The notes below the pieces were generated by a model. It was not told where the DNA came from, ran no database searches, and was given only the letters and a program-made list of their open reading frames with translations. From Ariolimax columbianus (Eukaryota > Mollusca > Gastropoda > Stylommatophora > Arionidae): a DNA stretch of 64,000 nucleotides. Of the stretch, positions 23,241 to 34,684 are shown piece by piece; position 1 is the stretch's first letter, and each line of letters opens with the position of its first letter. The DNA is taken from contig JAVGWX010000012.1 in assembly GCA_036924085.1 (NCBI GenBank), forward strand, positions 28,686,901 to 28,750,900. The letters are read 5' to 3'. The translations under genes and the position numbers were made by a program.

Positions 23241-23802
23241 AAAAACATAGGCGAAAGGAAGTGATAGTCAAACTGTATAAAGCATTAGTTAGACCTAGAT
23301 TGGAGTACTGTGTACAGGTGTGGAGTCCTTATCGTGTAGAGGATATAAACATGCTGGATTGTATTCAAAAAAGAGCGACAAAGCCGAAAGTGGGATTAAA
23401 GAATTACAGTTGTGAGGAAAGACTCCGAAAAACCGGCCTACAGTGTCAAGAGAAGAGAAGAATTCGAGGTGACTTAATAGTTTATAAGATGATCAAAGGA
23501 ACGCATAAATTAAACTATAACAAGTTTTTTTCCAAATACAACCAACCACAAGAACAAGAGGGCATGTCTACAAATTAACTAAAGAAAGGTCCAGATTCGA
23601 TATTAAGAAATATTTTTTTAGGACAGTGGTGAATTCTTGGAATGCATTGCCACAAGAGGTAGTGGAGGACAATTAATGCATTTAAGAATACATTGAATGC
23701 GCATAGCTTTTAGAGCAAAGTAATGTAAATGAAACTGATTGTATACAGACTCTGCAGAGTTTTCTAAACCAGTATAAAGACGTTAAGTTAAGTTAAGTTA
23801 AG
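23241..23802 (+). mobile_element. CR1-like element, 5'-truncated
   Basis: Open frame 23,237-23,578 gives the RT thumb and C-terminal region: KEVIVKLYKALVRPRLEYC, VEDINMLDCIQKRATKP, YSCEERLRKTGLQC and RRIRGDLIVYKMIKG. Then follow the NSWNALPQEVVE-like segment and the 3' end with AGACTCTGCAGAGTTT and three GTTAA units. The catalytic palm is absent. Confidence 0.88.
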
Positions 23803-24484
23803 AAAATGAACTGATCAACATCTCCCTTACCGAAAAGAAGACAACTACCATGACTTAACTAGAGAAGATGAGGTCGTCATCTTTAGACTTAGAACTGGGG
23901 TATAATAGACTCAACGATCACCTTTACCACACAATGAGGATTGGGAAGGACAAAACAATACTGGCCTCGCGAGACAAATGACAAACAAATGCTGTACGAA
24001 GATATAACAGACTTACGAACAATTGTGGCCTTTTCAATTAAACCGGGACGTTGATCTCAGGATGAATGCCGAAGAAGTATTTTTTTTTTAAATTTTCCCT
24101 CGTTCCCTTCTTCAGACCTCGACCAATGACTCTAACGAAGGCAGCAGTCGACGCAAGGCTTCGTACACTTCCGTACAGCTTCTCGTGGAAGAACACTGGC
24201 TTCTATCTATCTTCTATCTTCAGTCCACTTATACCGTTAGACGTCATGGGAAGGTGCGACCTCCTTTGTTTCATATTTTTTGGCAGGTGAAAATTCACTG
24301 GTGACTTGACAGGTCAATCCTAGCATCTGTTAGCCCCTGGAATATGCGATCGCGTCTTTTTGAGACTGGTGGAGGTGGAAGCGTAAATTAGAGCAAAGGT
24401 AGACCTGCAGCTGTCAGGCGCCATCTCAGCCGCTCCGCTAAACACATAACCAAGACAAGGTTGTTATGGCCACGCAGTCCTCTT

Positions 24485-24755
24485 TTTTGCGACATATTCT
24501 CTGTGGAGCGAGAATCCCTAGGATAATTTGAGTAGATTTTTAACTTCAATTTTGCTCGAGCAGCGGCTGTTAAACCTACTCTTTTCGATTTCCAACTGCT
24601 AAGGTATTTTTAACGTACGCACCACTGGTCACGGGTGTCTGATCTCACTACTCAGAGATCAGGGGAAATATTAACCGGATGATCCACGTGAAAAAATACC
24701 TGTGTCTCCACCGGGATGAGGCAAACACCTTAACTCGAGACCACGCACACTGGCT
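24485..24755 (-). mobile_element. tRNA-derived SINE, family S3
   Basis: Same family as 30,490-30,725 in opposite orientation. Shared blocks are AATATT/AAATTCCTCTGATCTCTG, TTAACGTGC-type and the AAAGTAGG motif. In sense it begins with a tRNA-like segment including CTCGAGTTAAGGTG. Confidence 0.65.
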
Positions 24756-25074
24756 GTTGCCAGTAAATCACACAATTAGAATTGGGTACACCGGACTGTG
24801 AAGGGATGGTAGCCCAAACCTAAATCACTACAACTTCCCTTGAATTCAAAGTGTAATAATGAGATGGCTCACATATTAGTTCAGAATGAAGCACACCAAA
24901 ACAACCGGAACTAGAAACATGCACCTGAGCATTTGAGGTGGCAGTTTCAACAGCAATGGTTTTACATGATGATGTTGCTTACCCTATACACAACACTATT
25001 CAGTCAAATGTCATGAGATGCTTGTAAGGTTATCGTAGATTTAGTCACTTAAATCCAGACATCAATCAGGCGAA

Positions 25075-25565
25075 TTTTCTAACCGAGGTATAACTCCGAT
25101 TAACTTTTCAACCCAGGTAGGACTCAACTCAGGTGAAGTTTTCAACCCAGGTAGGACTCAGCTCAGATTAACTTTTCAACCCAGGTATAACTCAACTCAG
25201 GTGAAGTTTTCAACCCAGGTAGGACTCAACTCAGATGAAGTTTTCAACCCAGGTAGGACTCAACTCAGGTGAAGTTTTCAACCCAGGTAGGACTCAACTC
25301 AGGTGAAGTTTTCAACCCAGGTTGGACTCAACTCAGGTGAAGTTTTCAACCCAGGTAGGACTCAACTCAGGTGAAGTTTTCAACCCAGGTAGGACTCAAC
25401 TCAGATGAACTTTTCAACCCAGGTAGGACTCAACTCAGATGAACTTTTCAACCCAGGTAGGACTCAACTCAGGTGAAGTTTTCAACCCAGGTAGGACTCA
25501 ACTCAGGTGAAATTTTCAATCCAGGTAGGACTCAACTCATATGATTTTTTAAACTCAGGTTTGAC
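25075..25565. repeat. 34-bp minisatellite, about 14 copies
   Basis: Unit of 34 bp with core TTTTCAACCCAGGTAGGACT and alternating AGGTGAAG/AGATGAAC variants. It decays to AAGTGAACTGGTAATCA-type units at 25,600-25,645, which resume at 26,637-26,765 beyond a CR1 insertion. Confidence 0.93.
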
Positions 25566-25647
25566 AACTCAGGTTGAGGTATCATTTAGGTAAATGAACT
25601 TTTCAATGATTCAACTATCAGTCAAGTGAACTGGTAATCAGTCAACT

Positions 25648-26636
25648 TAACTTAACTTAACTTGTTTATACTGGTTTAGAAGACTGAAGAGTCTGTATAC
25701 AACCAGTTTCATTTACATGTCCTTGCTTTAAAAACTATGCACACCCAATCTATTATTAAATGTTCTAATCTGTAATTGCCTCAACTACTTCCTGAGACAA
25801 TGCATTCCAAGCATTCATCACTCTCTGACTAAAAAATATTTCCTTATATCGTATCCAAACATTTTCTTTTATAGTTAATTTGTAGTTATGACCTCTTGTT
25901 CTTGTGGATGGTTGTATTTTGAAAAACTTGTTAAAATCTAATTTATCTGTTTCTTTGATTATCTTATAAATCTGTATTGTATTAAGTCACCTCGAATTCT
26001 TTATCATTTCTAGACACTGTAGGCCGGTTTTTCTGAGTCTTTCCTCATAACTGTAATTCTGGAATCCCACTATCAGCTTTGTCGGTCTTCTTTGTATCCT
26101 TTCCAGCATGTTTATATCTCCTCTATGATAAGAACTCCACACATGCACAAAGTACTCCAATCTAGGTCTAACTAATGTTTTATACAGTTTGACTATCACT
26201 TTCTGGCTCATATGTTTAATATTTCTTTTTATCATACCTAACATTGCATTTGCCTTTTTCACGACTACTTGGACTTGATCACTCACTTTACTTGTATGAT
26301 CTGTTATAACATCTAGGTCCCTTTCCTTATCTATCTTTCTAATATTGTTCTCACCCATTCTGTAATTATGTTCCATATTGGATTTAACCATATGGATGAC
26401 TGTATATTTATCTACATTAAACTCGATTTGCCAGCTCGCAAACCATTCTCTAATTTGATCTAAATCCACTTCAATATATCCACTTCTGCTTTAGATGAGA
26501 CACTACTGCATAGTTTTGTGTCTTCCGCGAATTTTGCAATCATGGAACCCATATCAATGTCCAAATCGTTTATATATATCAAAAACAAAATTTTTTCCAT
26601 TAACAATTTTCAATCCATTTGGCAACTTCTCCACCT
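25648..26636 (-). pseudogene. CR1-like element nested in a decayed satellite
   Basis: Minus-strand copy whose 3' end lies at 25,648 (AACTTAACTTAACTT on plus). The frame 26,469-25,987 encodes ASWQIEFNVDKYTVIHM, HNYRMGENNI, the DVITDHTSKVSDQVQ segment, AMLGMIKRNIKHMS, KLYKTLVRPRLEYF and RRPTKLIVGF. Farther 5' is a remnant of the RT palm (plus-strand ATCGTTTATATATATCAAAA, reading FLIYIND-like on minus). Flanking AAGTGAACTGGTAT units on both sides show it was inserted into the satellite. Confidence 0.87.
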
Positions 26637-27035
26637 ATTCAAGTGAACTGGTATCACTCAAGTGAACTGGTATCAGTCAGAAGAACTGGTAATCACTCAA
26701 ACGAACTAATAATCAATCAAATGAACTAGTATCACTCAGGTGAACTGGTGATCACTCAGGGGAACTTAAAGAAAAGCACACTATGAAAACAACAATAAAA
26801 AACACACAAAATAGGCAGAAAGGCTTTAATGATAACCTGCATGATACATCTACAAAACCTGAAACTTTTGAAAGGAAAAATAAAACAATATTTAAATAAT
26901 AAAGAATATTTGCAATAAATAAACAGTCAGTCAGCTGAAGGTCACTGCTGAAGACATAAAGGAAAACAATATAGAATTGTTAACAAAAAATTACAAACAC
27001 GTATCAATATATTTGCAGGAGCGAAGCCTAACATA
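26637..27035. repeat. Decayed satellite continuation, then AT-rich DNA
   Basis: 26,637-26,765 carries degenerate AGTGAACTGGTATCACTCA units. The rest is AT-rich without recognised features. Confidence 0.5.
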
Positions 27036-27039
27036 AAGG

Positions 27040-27565
27040 TCAGGTGAAACATACTGATCCAGACCCTCATCTCAGTCAGGAGGATACTGGTCCACCTTCT
27101 CAAGTATGTCTCTAGATGACAGAAGAGCCACTGTATCCACTGCTAAAGAAATGTTTAGAGCTGATTCAACTCAATACAAGTGGTCTCCGCAATATCAATA
27201 TGTTTGTGCAAGATTGGTGTGCAAGGCACGTTTTCAACAAGACAGCATCATAGATGTACACCAACAAAATGGACAGCTCTGAATGAAGGCCATTCAGTGT
27301 GGGAAATATAAGGGAAAGGAAGGGGAGAGGAGGAGTTGGTGGTCCCATAGCAGATAAGGTTGTTGTGGTTAAAATGGTGGAGACTTCATCAAACTGGGTC
27401 TCTTGTTTTGTTTTTGGTGAGGTTATCAATTCCCTTTCTCATTTTTTAGCTGTACTTAAGCATGATTTAAGTGTCCATCTGGATAGACTGGAGCATTTCA
27501 TGATCGAGGATTGAACCTGGTACCTTGGTCAAGAAGAGCAGGAGTTCTAACCACTCTGCCTATAC
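27040..27565 (-). mobile_element. tRNA-headed SINE region, family S4
   Basis: On the minus strand, starting near 27,565, an A-box-like GGCAGAGTGGTTAGAAC and B-box-like AGGTTCAATCC are well spaced. The far end (27,040-27,160) shares TCAGGTGAAACATACTGATC and following sequence with 55,198-55,484. Length and internal boundaries are uncertain, and two elements may be joined here. Confidence 0.55.
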
Positions 27566-27599
27566 TTAGGGGGGAAAAAAACTGCCAAATATGGACTTG

Positions 27600-27735
27600 G
27601 ATACAAACATACTATAGTTTGTGTTGTTCCATTGTGAGTTTGTAATTGTGGGCTGTGTATTATTGTGGGCTACACATATTTGTGGTCTTACATGTTTTTG
27701 TGGTTTGTTGTGGACTATACAAGATTGTTGTTGCT
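27600..27735. repeat. TG-rich degenerate minisatellite, block 1
   Basis: Loose units around TTGTGG.CTA.A.ATG. The same kind of sequence returns at 29,265-29,360 and 29,695-30,330. Confidence 0.55.
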
Positions 27736-27769
27736 GTACTGCTATCCTGTAGCAGCTGAGCAAGCATGA

Positions 27770-28310
27770 TTGTGGCAGCCCAATGCCATTCTTATAAAAT
27801 TACAAGGCTTCTTCAGTTGTTTCACTGTGCCATACAGTGTGTTGGCGAGACTTGTAAGAATCTTTCCCTCATGTTTACAAGCACTTTGCAATCAATAAGT
27901 AGGTGTGTAAGTGGTTTATCGTGATGAGAGCAGTGTTTGCACAAGGGTAGGTGCTGAGGGTTGATGCTGGGTTCAGTGGTTGTTGACTCTAATGTGTCCT
28001 GCTCAGAACTGAAAGATGAAACTTGGTCCTCTTCTTGCATTTATATGATCATGACTTTTTGGCTGTGACATTACACTAAATATGTTGCAACCCCATGTCC
28101 CACCTGTGCAGCCAGATATCAGTGGTATTGTTCCTAAGGATTCATTTAAATATTTAGTTACTACAGGGTCTATCCTTTTACTACAGGGTCTATCTTTTTC
28201 TTATTTGGAGGCTGTTTTTGCAAGTCATTCAGACATCTCTTTTCCTGGAATCTCGCTATGTTCAGGCAAAAAGGGAAAGGCAAAGGCGGCCATCCCTCGC
28301 AAATGATGAT
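27770..28310 (-). pseudogene. Retrotransposon C-terminal zinc motif fragment
   Basis: Minus frame 28,040-27,822 ends with LPLCKHCSHHDKPLTHLLID, a Cys-x2-Cys-x8-His-x4-Cys knuckle (final Cys just after) like those after RNase H in I-type elements. Upstream on the same strand are the SINE at 28,270-28,530 and the RT pseudogene at 28,640-29,230, which may be the same element. Confidence 0.55.
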
Positions 28311-28530
28311 GGCATAATTTATTTTTAGTAAGGATTAACTGCACTACTTTTTATCCTCACTCTCTCGTCTCGAGCTGCCCGACCCCAGTGGCAAGTCAAG
28401 GACAAGATGACTAGGAGGTGGCTATGAGATGCAGGGGACTCTGCATCAAGCACCCGTGAAAAACACGGCGGAGTCCGAAGTTGAACTCTCACCACCTGAT
28501 CACGAGGTCAACGGATTAACCACTTCGCCA
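28270..28530 (-). mobile_element. tRNA-derived SINE, family S5 copy 1
   Basis: In sense (minus): GCGAAGTGGTTAATCCG as A-box region and GAGAGTTCAACTTC as B-box, then body landmarks CATCTTGTCCTTGACTTGCC and AAAAAGTAGTGCAGTTAATC. A better-preserved copy lies at 35,340-35,640. Confidence 0.75.
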
Positions 28531-28639
28531 TGGAATCTTATATGTCCAAGCAACATGACATTAATCATGCGTACTGATTTTGTTGATAAATGCCATCACC
28601 ATCAAAAATATTTTTATCTTGTTTTATGGGCTGTGCTTT

Positions 28640-29230
28640 AGTGCCTCCAGATCCAACATGAGGTCGCTAAAAATCGCTAGCTTGTTTGATCCATAACATT
28701 GGAGATTTGTTGGTCTAGTTAGTTCCAGTTGTCTGTCTAGTGTTACTCCCAAATGAACTATGGTATCCTCTTTTACTAGTAATTCCCCATTTATTTTGAT
28801 ATTAATGGATCTCTTTGCTTCTTTACCACTGCAGGAGAGTATGGTGTATGGTTTTCTGTGTATTAACCTTTAGTTTCCACAGCTCGCGATATATTGAAAT
28901 TATGAATAGTGCTCTTTTCGTCTTTGCCTTTGCCAAATCGGGATATTTTTCTGTGGTCCAGATGGCGAGATCGTCCGCAAACATTGTATTTGACACCTTT
29001 ATTAGCTTAGTAAAGTCACTTACATAGATGAGGAAACGGGTACAGCTTATAGGAGAGCCCTGTAGTAGTCTTCTAATATGTTTGTACTTGTACTTACAAC
29101 TGCAAAGTTGGAGTCTACTGTACTTGTACTTACAACTGCAAAGTTGGAGTCTACTGTACTTGTACTTACAACTGCAAAGTTGGAGTCTACGGTTCTATTA
29201 GTCAGAAAAGTCTGTATCCATTGGATCAAC
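28640..29230 (-). pseudogene. I/jockey-like reverse transcriptase fragment
   Basis: Minus-strand translation gives IQTFLTNRTV (29,215), QGSPIS and FLIYVSDFTKLIKVSNTMFA followed directly by DDLAIWTTEK. This preserves the FADD catalytic box near 28,985-28,975. Then come AKAKTKRALFI, LKVNTQKTI and INGELLVKE..IVHLG.TLD. Stops and frame changes break it after about 28,870. A 36-bp triplication disrupts the sequence just before the FADD region. Confidence 0.8.
29083..29192. repeat. 36-bp minisatellite in RT pseudogene, 3 copies
   Basis: Three nearly identical units with core ACTTACAACTGCAAAGTTGG, in frame (VDSNFAVVSTST) with the upstream RT codons. Confidence 0.9.
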
Positions 29231-29374
29231 TATTGCTTCTATTCCTAGACATAACAGATCATGTGGTTGAATGTTTCTGTGGGCTATTTCAGGAGTGTGT
29301 TGTGGGCTGCACATTTTTTTGTGGGTCAATGTGGGCTGCACATGTTTTTATGAGTCCATCAGGGTCTTTGTGTA

Positions 29375-29745
29375 TGATAAGGACAAGAATAGCACCACTG
29401 CCCCACAGTACGCATGTCATAATAGGCGACTAACTGTGTGACATGGCATAACACCTACCATGGTTAGGTGGTTTGATAAAAGCAGCATAGATAGCGCCTA
29501 ACAGACTGTGGGTCTACTTTGCTCTAGTGTTTGGATCCATTAAGATGGACTCTCACATTGGTTAGCCACCCTCCGCTGCACTTGTCCAAACTCAGCGGAG
29601 TGGGCCTAGCTCACAAAGCAGGAAATCCTCCTCCCAGATTTATCCAGCTCACGCCTGAGCTGCGAACTGTACAGGGGCATCTGCATCTGTTGTAGAAGTA
29701 CAGATCCACTAAGATGTGGGCATAACATGTTTTTGTGGTTCACTT
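29375..29745 (-). mobile_element. Dispersed repeat family C, copy 1
   Basis: Matches 37,055-37,410 and 55,485-55,850 in reverse. Landmarks on the plus strand here: GCACCACTGCCCCACAG, AGGCGACTAACTGTGTGACA, GTGGTTTGATAAAAGCAGCA, and a terminal GTAGAAGTACAGATC. Confidence 0.75.
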
Positions 29746-30330
29746 TGGTGGACCATAGATGTTTATGTAAGTGTTTTTGTAAGCTATAGATGTTTATGTG
29801 CATTTGTGGGCTGTATATGTTTATGTGGTCTTATGTGCTGTTGTGAGCTGTAGATGTTTATGTGGTCTTCTGTGTTTTTGTGGGCTATAGATTTTATGTG
29901 GTCTTATCTGTTTTTGTGGGGTATATATGTATGTCCTCTAATGTGTTTTTGTGGACTATAGATGTTTATGTGATCTAATATGTCTTTGCAGACTTTATAT
30001 AATCTTATGTATTTGTATGGGTTATATATATATTGATGTGGTCTTATGTATTTTTGTGGGCTATAGTTGTTTATTTAGTCTTATCTGTTTCTGGGGTATT
30101 CAATATGGGCTACACATGTTTATTTGGCTTGTGGGCTCTTTATTTTTTCTGGTATGTTGTTTTCTTGGTATTTTTGTAAAGTGTTTCTACTTTTCTAGGA
30201 TGTTTAATGGATGTATCATTGTGTTTTAGTGACTTTTATGTAGGTTCTTTTTGTGTGCTGTTTTCATGTGCTATATATGTTTTTGGTGTTATTGTGAACT
30301 GTTGCTCTATGTCATTTTTTAGTGTTTCTA
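29695..30330. repeat. TG-rich degenerate minisatellite, main block
   Basis: About 15 irregular units of 35-45 bp built from GTTTTTGTGGGCTATAGATG and TTTATGTGGTCTTATGTG. Small plus-strand ORFs here are repeat artefacts. Confidence 0.7.
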
Positions 30331-30489
30331 CATTTGGTACGATATAATGTTAAATTAGCAAATCAAAGTTGTTTTTTATACTGGATGTAAAAAACATTCA
30401 AAATATGTTATCTGTTTCAATCATAACTGCATAAAAACAAACTAGATTCAATATATACATTTAACAGTAACTATATTAATTATATGTTT

Positions 30490-30725
30490 CAAAACATCAG
30501 TGCTCAGTGGTCTCGAGATCAGGTGTCTGCCTCGCCGCTGGAGGTCGGGAGTTTGAATCACGGTGGAGGCCAAGATTTTTTCACATGGATCTTTTGGTAA
30601 AAATTCCTCTGATCTCTGGGTAGTGAGATAGAAGTCCTGTGTTCGGTGTCGAGCACGTTAAAAATTCCTTGGCAGTTAGAAATAAAAAAAAAGTAGGCTT
30701 AACGGTCACTGCCCGGACAAAATTC
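30490..30725 (+). mobile_element. tRNA-derived SINE, family S3
   Basis: A-box region GTGCTCAGTGGTCTCGAG and B-box GGGAGTTTGAATCACGG with normal tRNA spacing. The body carries AAAAATTCCTCTGATCTCTG and CACTGCCCGGACAAAATTCA. Confidence 0.75.
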
Positions 30726-30884
30726 AAATATTCTAGTTAAAAATATACCCAAATTATTTGTACCTTCCCCCAGACCTAGTAAGCCGCAGGAAGTTTAAAA
30801 AACCTACTACGTACAGCCAAAGCCTTTGGGTACCTGGCAAGAGAGATTAATATGCTTGTTTAAATACCAGGATTCCAAATTTCA

Positions 30885-31038
30885 AGTCTGCACTGCTGCA
30901 GCCTGTTATCCAGGATCACCACGTGGAGGTGTAGAAGGGTCTTGGCAGCTCTGGTTCGCTGGCCCTGACGCTAGCAGTCAGCTATGGGTCGCTGACCACT
31001 GCAGCTCATGCGCTGCTCAGTGTCTTGATCCAGCCGTT
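30885..31038 (-). mobile_element. Retroposon family F, 5' half only
   Basis: Contains CCTGTTATCCAGGATCACCA, GGTCTTGGCAGCTCTGGTTC and GCTATGGGTCGCTGACCACT as in 9,620-9,991. It is followed by a (TA)n-rich tract. Confidence 0.75.
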
Positions 31039-31314
31039 ATATATATATATTTATATATATACATTACAAACTGACTCCTTTATTTTTTTATCCCTGAAAC
31101 AATTATTTTGGAAGTTTTGTTTCTAGAGCTTTCTTTTCATCACAGAGGCTTTTGGCCGGTGTGAACAATGGTGTGTTCAATTATCATTAGTTAGAGAGTC
31201 TTCTATTCAAGTCAAGCTAGACCCCACTTTTAGGAGCCTGTTGCGGCGTACTCTCAGTGTGGAAGTGGTTCTTTTCTCATCTCTGTTGTACTCAGAGCCC
31301 TCTCAGAAACCATC

Positions 31315-31545
31315 TTTTTATAAATATATACATGCTCAAACTAATCTACTCTAAATATATACATTCTCAAACTATACCATCATACATATATATAAAAATT
31401 TACAAACTAGCCCCATTCTAAATATATACATTCTCAAACTAATTCTCTAATAACATACATAATCAAACTTATCTCATTCTAAATACTAATTTACTATACA
31501 TTTTCAAACTATACCTTTCTAAATACATACCCTTTCAAAATAACA
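31315..31545. repeat. About 30-bp AT-rich minisatellite, 7 copies
   Basis: Degenerate units with AAATATATACATTCTCAAAC. Confidence 0.75.
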
Positions 31546-31672
31546 CGAGGCAAGAAAATAAATGCATTTAAAAATAGATTGGATGCACATAGTTTTTAGA
31601 GCAAGGAAATATAACTGGTTGTATACAGACTGTGTAGAATCTTCTAAACAAGTATAATGACGTTAAGTTAAG
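31546..31672 (+). mobile_element. CR1-like 3' terminus
   Basis: AATGCATTTAAAAATAGATT, then GGTTGTATACAGACTG and GACGTTAAGTTAAG. It is immediately followed by a second CR1 piece. Confidence 0.75.
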
Positions 31673-32796
31673 TATATCCATTTAAAATGTTGAACAAGAG
31701 TGGGAGAGTTCTAAAACAGTTCTAGAAAAGGTAAAAGAGGATTGTGTTTCACATAGGGAGGTAAACCCCAAATGCAAAAAGTGGATAACTATATTTGTAG
31801 TTAAATGTAGACGAGCTAAAAATAAAGCATGGAGAAAATATATAAAGACAGGTAAATAAAAAGAAACATATTTAAAATATTTGGACAAGCAGATCATAGC
31901 TCATAAAGTGAATAAAAGAGCAAAAAAAACTTGCTCAGAGGATCAAGACTGATGGTAAAAGTTTTTTTTCTTATGTTAGAAATAAACAAAGAACGAAAGA
32001 CAAAGTAGGCCCTCTCATAGACAGCACCGGAATAATTATAAGTGAGAATAGGGTTGCAGCTGTTCTGCTCAATCAGTACTTTGGAACAATCTACACAAAG
32101 GAGGACTATAGATATTTTCAAAGAGACATGGATACAGCGGGATTAAGGTCAGTCATACAGGTAAGGTGAGTGAGCAGGTCAAGGTAGCAGCGATAAAGGC
32201 AAATGCAATGTTAGGTATGATAAAAAGAAATATTAAACATAGGAGCAAGGAAGTGATAGTCAAACTGTATAAAGCATTAGTTAGACTTAAATTGGAGTAC
32301 TGTGTACAGGTGTGGAGTCCTTTCATAGAGAGGATATAAACATGCTGGAAAGGATACAAAAAAGAGCGACAAAGCTGATAGTGGGATTCCAGAATTACAG
32401 TTGTGGAAAGAAGAAAAACCGGCCTACAGTGTCTAGAAAAGAGAAGAATTCGAGGTGACTTAATATAGGTTTATAAGATAATCAAAGGAACAGATAAATT
32501 AGACTAAAACAGATTTTCAAAATACAACCACCTACAAGAACAAGAGGGCATAGCTACAAATTAACTAAAGAAGGTCCAGATTAAATATTATTAATATTTT
32601 TTAGTCAGAGAGTGGTGAATGCTTGGAATGCATTGCCACAGGAAGTAGTGGAGGCAAGGACAATTAATGCATTTAAGAATACATTGGATATACCTAGCTT
32701 TTACAGCAAGTTAATGTAAATGAAACTGGTTGTATATAGACTGTGCAGAGTCTTCTAAACCAGTATAAAAACATTAAGTTAAGTTATAACTTATAA
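31673..32796 (+). pseudogene. CR1-like element with internal deletion
   Basis: The first part (to about 32,125) encodes the linker between endonuclease and RT: WRKYIKTGK, FFLMLEI/SFFSYV-like and VGPLIDSTG-type codons, in changing frames. At about 32,150 it jumps to the post-RT region (KVSEQVKVAAIKANAMLGMI and RNIKH...VIVKLYKALVR). The whole RT palm is missing. The 3' end has AGACTGTGCAGAGTCT and AAGTTAAGTT. Confidence 0.8.
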
Positions 32797-32799
32797 TGT

Positions 32800-33860
32800 T
32801 CTACCCACCACCATACCAAAAAGTCAGTTTGTACAATGTGACAAATTATATTGAGAATAGAACCAGACAGTTACAAATATGCAAAAGTCATAACTATAAA
32901 TAAATGTACAATAAACATATCAACTATATGAAAACCATACACCAAACCAATGAAAACTGTATAAACACATTTTAAAAACAACTGAACATATTATTTCCGT
33001 GTCTGTGAAATAATGTATAGTTCAGATAATGAAACATAGAACTTTGATAATCTATCAGGATATGATACAGAGACCATGTGATGATGTGATTTTTCATCTA
33101 AAATATTGTACAATAGACAAGTTCACACAAAAACTATATCATCTATATTTCTGTATATGTTGATGTCCATTGTTTTAATATGCAGATGTTTGTAAAAGTA
33201 CAGTTAATAATTACATTTTACATTGATTACATGTATTACGAGAACTATGGATGCCCAACTTCACCTGGGTAATAACATAATTGTTTAATGTACATAATCC
33301 GGTAGTGATTTTGTTACGAAAACAGATAACTCTTTCAGAATAATACTGCACTCAAGTACCCTAAGTGGCCAAGCTAAGATAAAACATGTTCGCACATTGT
33401 CCAGGAAGTGATGAGTTCTAAACATGGACTGGTCCTGCCAGCTCACATAAAAAAGGACTTCCCCTTATACTGGATCATTTCCAAAGATTGACTGGCCATG
33501 CATGCTAATAAAAATGTGACTCACACCCCTCTCCCATCTTGAATACACGTCTTACTCGGGTTAAATCTTTAGAACTATCGTCCAAACCTACTAAAGTAAA
33601 ATTGACCATCCCCCATCCCCTGTCTTGATTATCAAACAGAGACAAATTCAGATCGCTTTGTCAAAGAATGCTTGACGTGCATGAACTCTCTATCCCACCT
33701 GTGTTAAAATATGATACCATATTTCACCAAACGTTAATATTTCTGTGGTCAAGTTGTAAGTTATAACTCCCCTGCTTCATATACCAAAATACACTACAAA
33801 GCAAACATTCCATTCATTAATTTGGGAATGCTACATTCTCATGCCAGTGTAAAACAAGGG
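32800..33860. other. AT-rich, no gene recognised
   Basis: No ORF with recognisable domain, no clear repeat. Confidence 0.5.
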
Positions 33861-34175
33861 CATGCATGTCTTTCCTGTACCAAGCTGTTTTCTATGCATG
33901 TAGCCATGCATGTCTTTCCTGTACCAAGCTGTTTTCTATGCATGTAGCCATGCATGTCTTTCCTGTACCAAGCTGTTTTCTATGCATGTAGCCATGCATG
34001 TCTTTCCTGTACCAAGCTGTTTTCTATGCATGTAGCCATGCATGTCTTTCCTGTATCAAGTTGTTTTCTATGCATGTAGCCATGCATGTCTTTCCTGTAC
34101 CAAGCTGTTTTCTATGCATGTAGCCATGCATGTCTTTCCTGTACCAAGCTGTTTTCTATGCATGTAGCCATGCAT
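33860..34175. repeat. 44-bp minisatellite, 7 copies
   Basis: Almost identical 44-bp units with GTCTTTCCTGTACCAAGCTG. Each contains an ATGCATG palindrome at both ends, and only one unit (34,035-34,080) carries substitutions. Confidence 0.95.
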
Positions 34176-34641
34176 GTTCCTTAGATGTGTATGGTCGGTT
34201 GTGAGACTAAGTGATACCCATCTTGCTCATACCTTTGAATTTCCATAATCGTAGAAAATTGCTGTTAGGCACTTACTGCTGAATGAAAGCTTGTAGGCCA
34301 ATTGCTGACTTGTGTTGCGATGATCCTAACAAATAATGGTATCTCAGCTCTGCAACCTATCTCTGCTGGTAGTTGTGGAAAGATGTCCAGGCAGAGGCTG
34401 ATCATGCAGTCTCTATCTCCACTTTATTAAGCTTAAACCTTCTGAAGCCAGCATACAAAGGTGTCTCTATAATCTGCATAACTTCCATACACAGCACACT
34501 TTCCTTCTTCACCACAATGAATCCAACTAAAGACTGCTGTTTATAATGCATGTCACACACAGAAGGCATTTTAACGAACTGCTTCTGCAGCGGGAAACAT
34601 CAGTGTGTTTTGCACCCTGTAAATTTTCACTTTGCTACCTT

Positions 34642-34684
<43 letters not shown>

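Larger units (their letters stand above)
22575..24065 (+). pseudogene. I-like element B RNase H pseudogene, split by two insertions
   Basis: Three host pieces (about 22,575-22,654; 23,008-23,240; 23,803-24,065) form one degenerate RNase H region. It reads VFLTDA at the first junction, then SVLAAL, YYEGNEAVDRLARC, KANFM, and after the CR1 insertion VIFRLRTG-like and YNRLNDHLYHTMRIG. The same segment is found uninterrupted at 36,290-36,830. Family A retroposon and CR1 are the two inserts. Confidence 0.7.
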
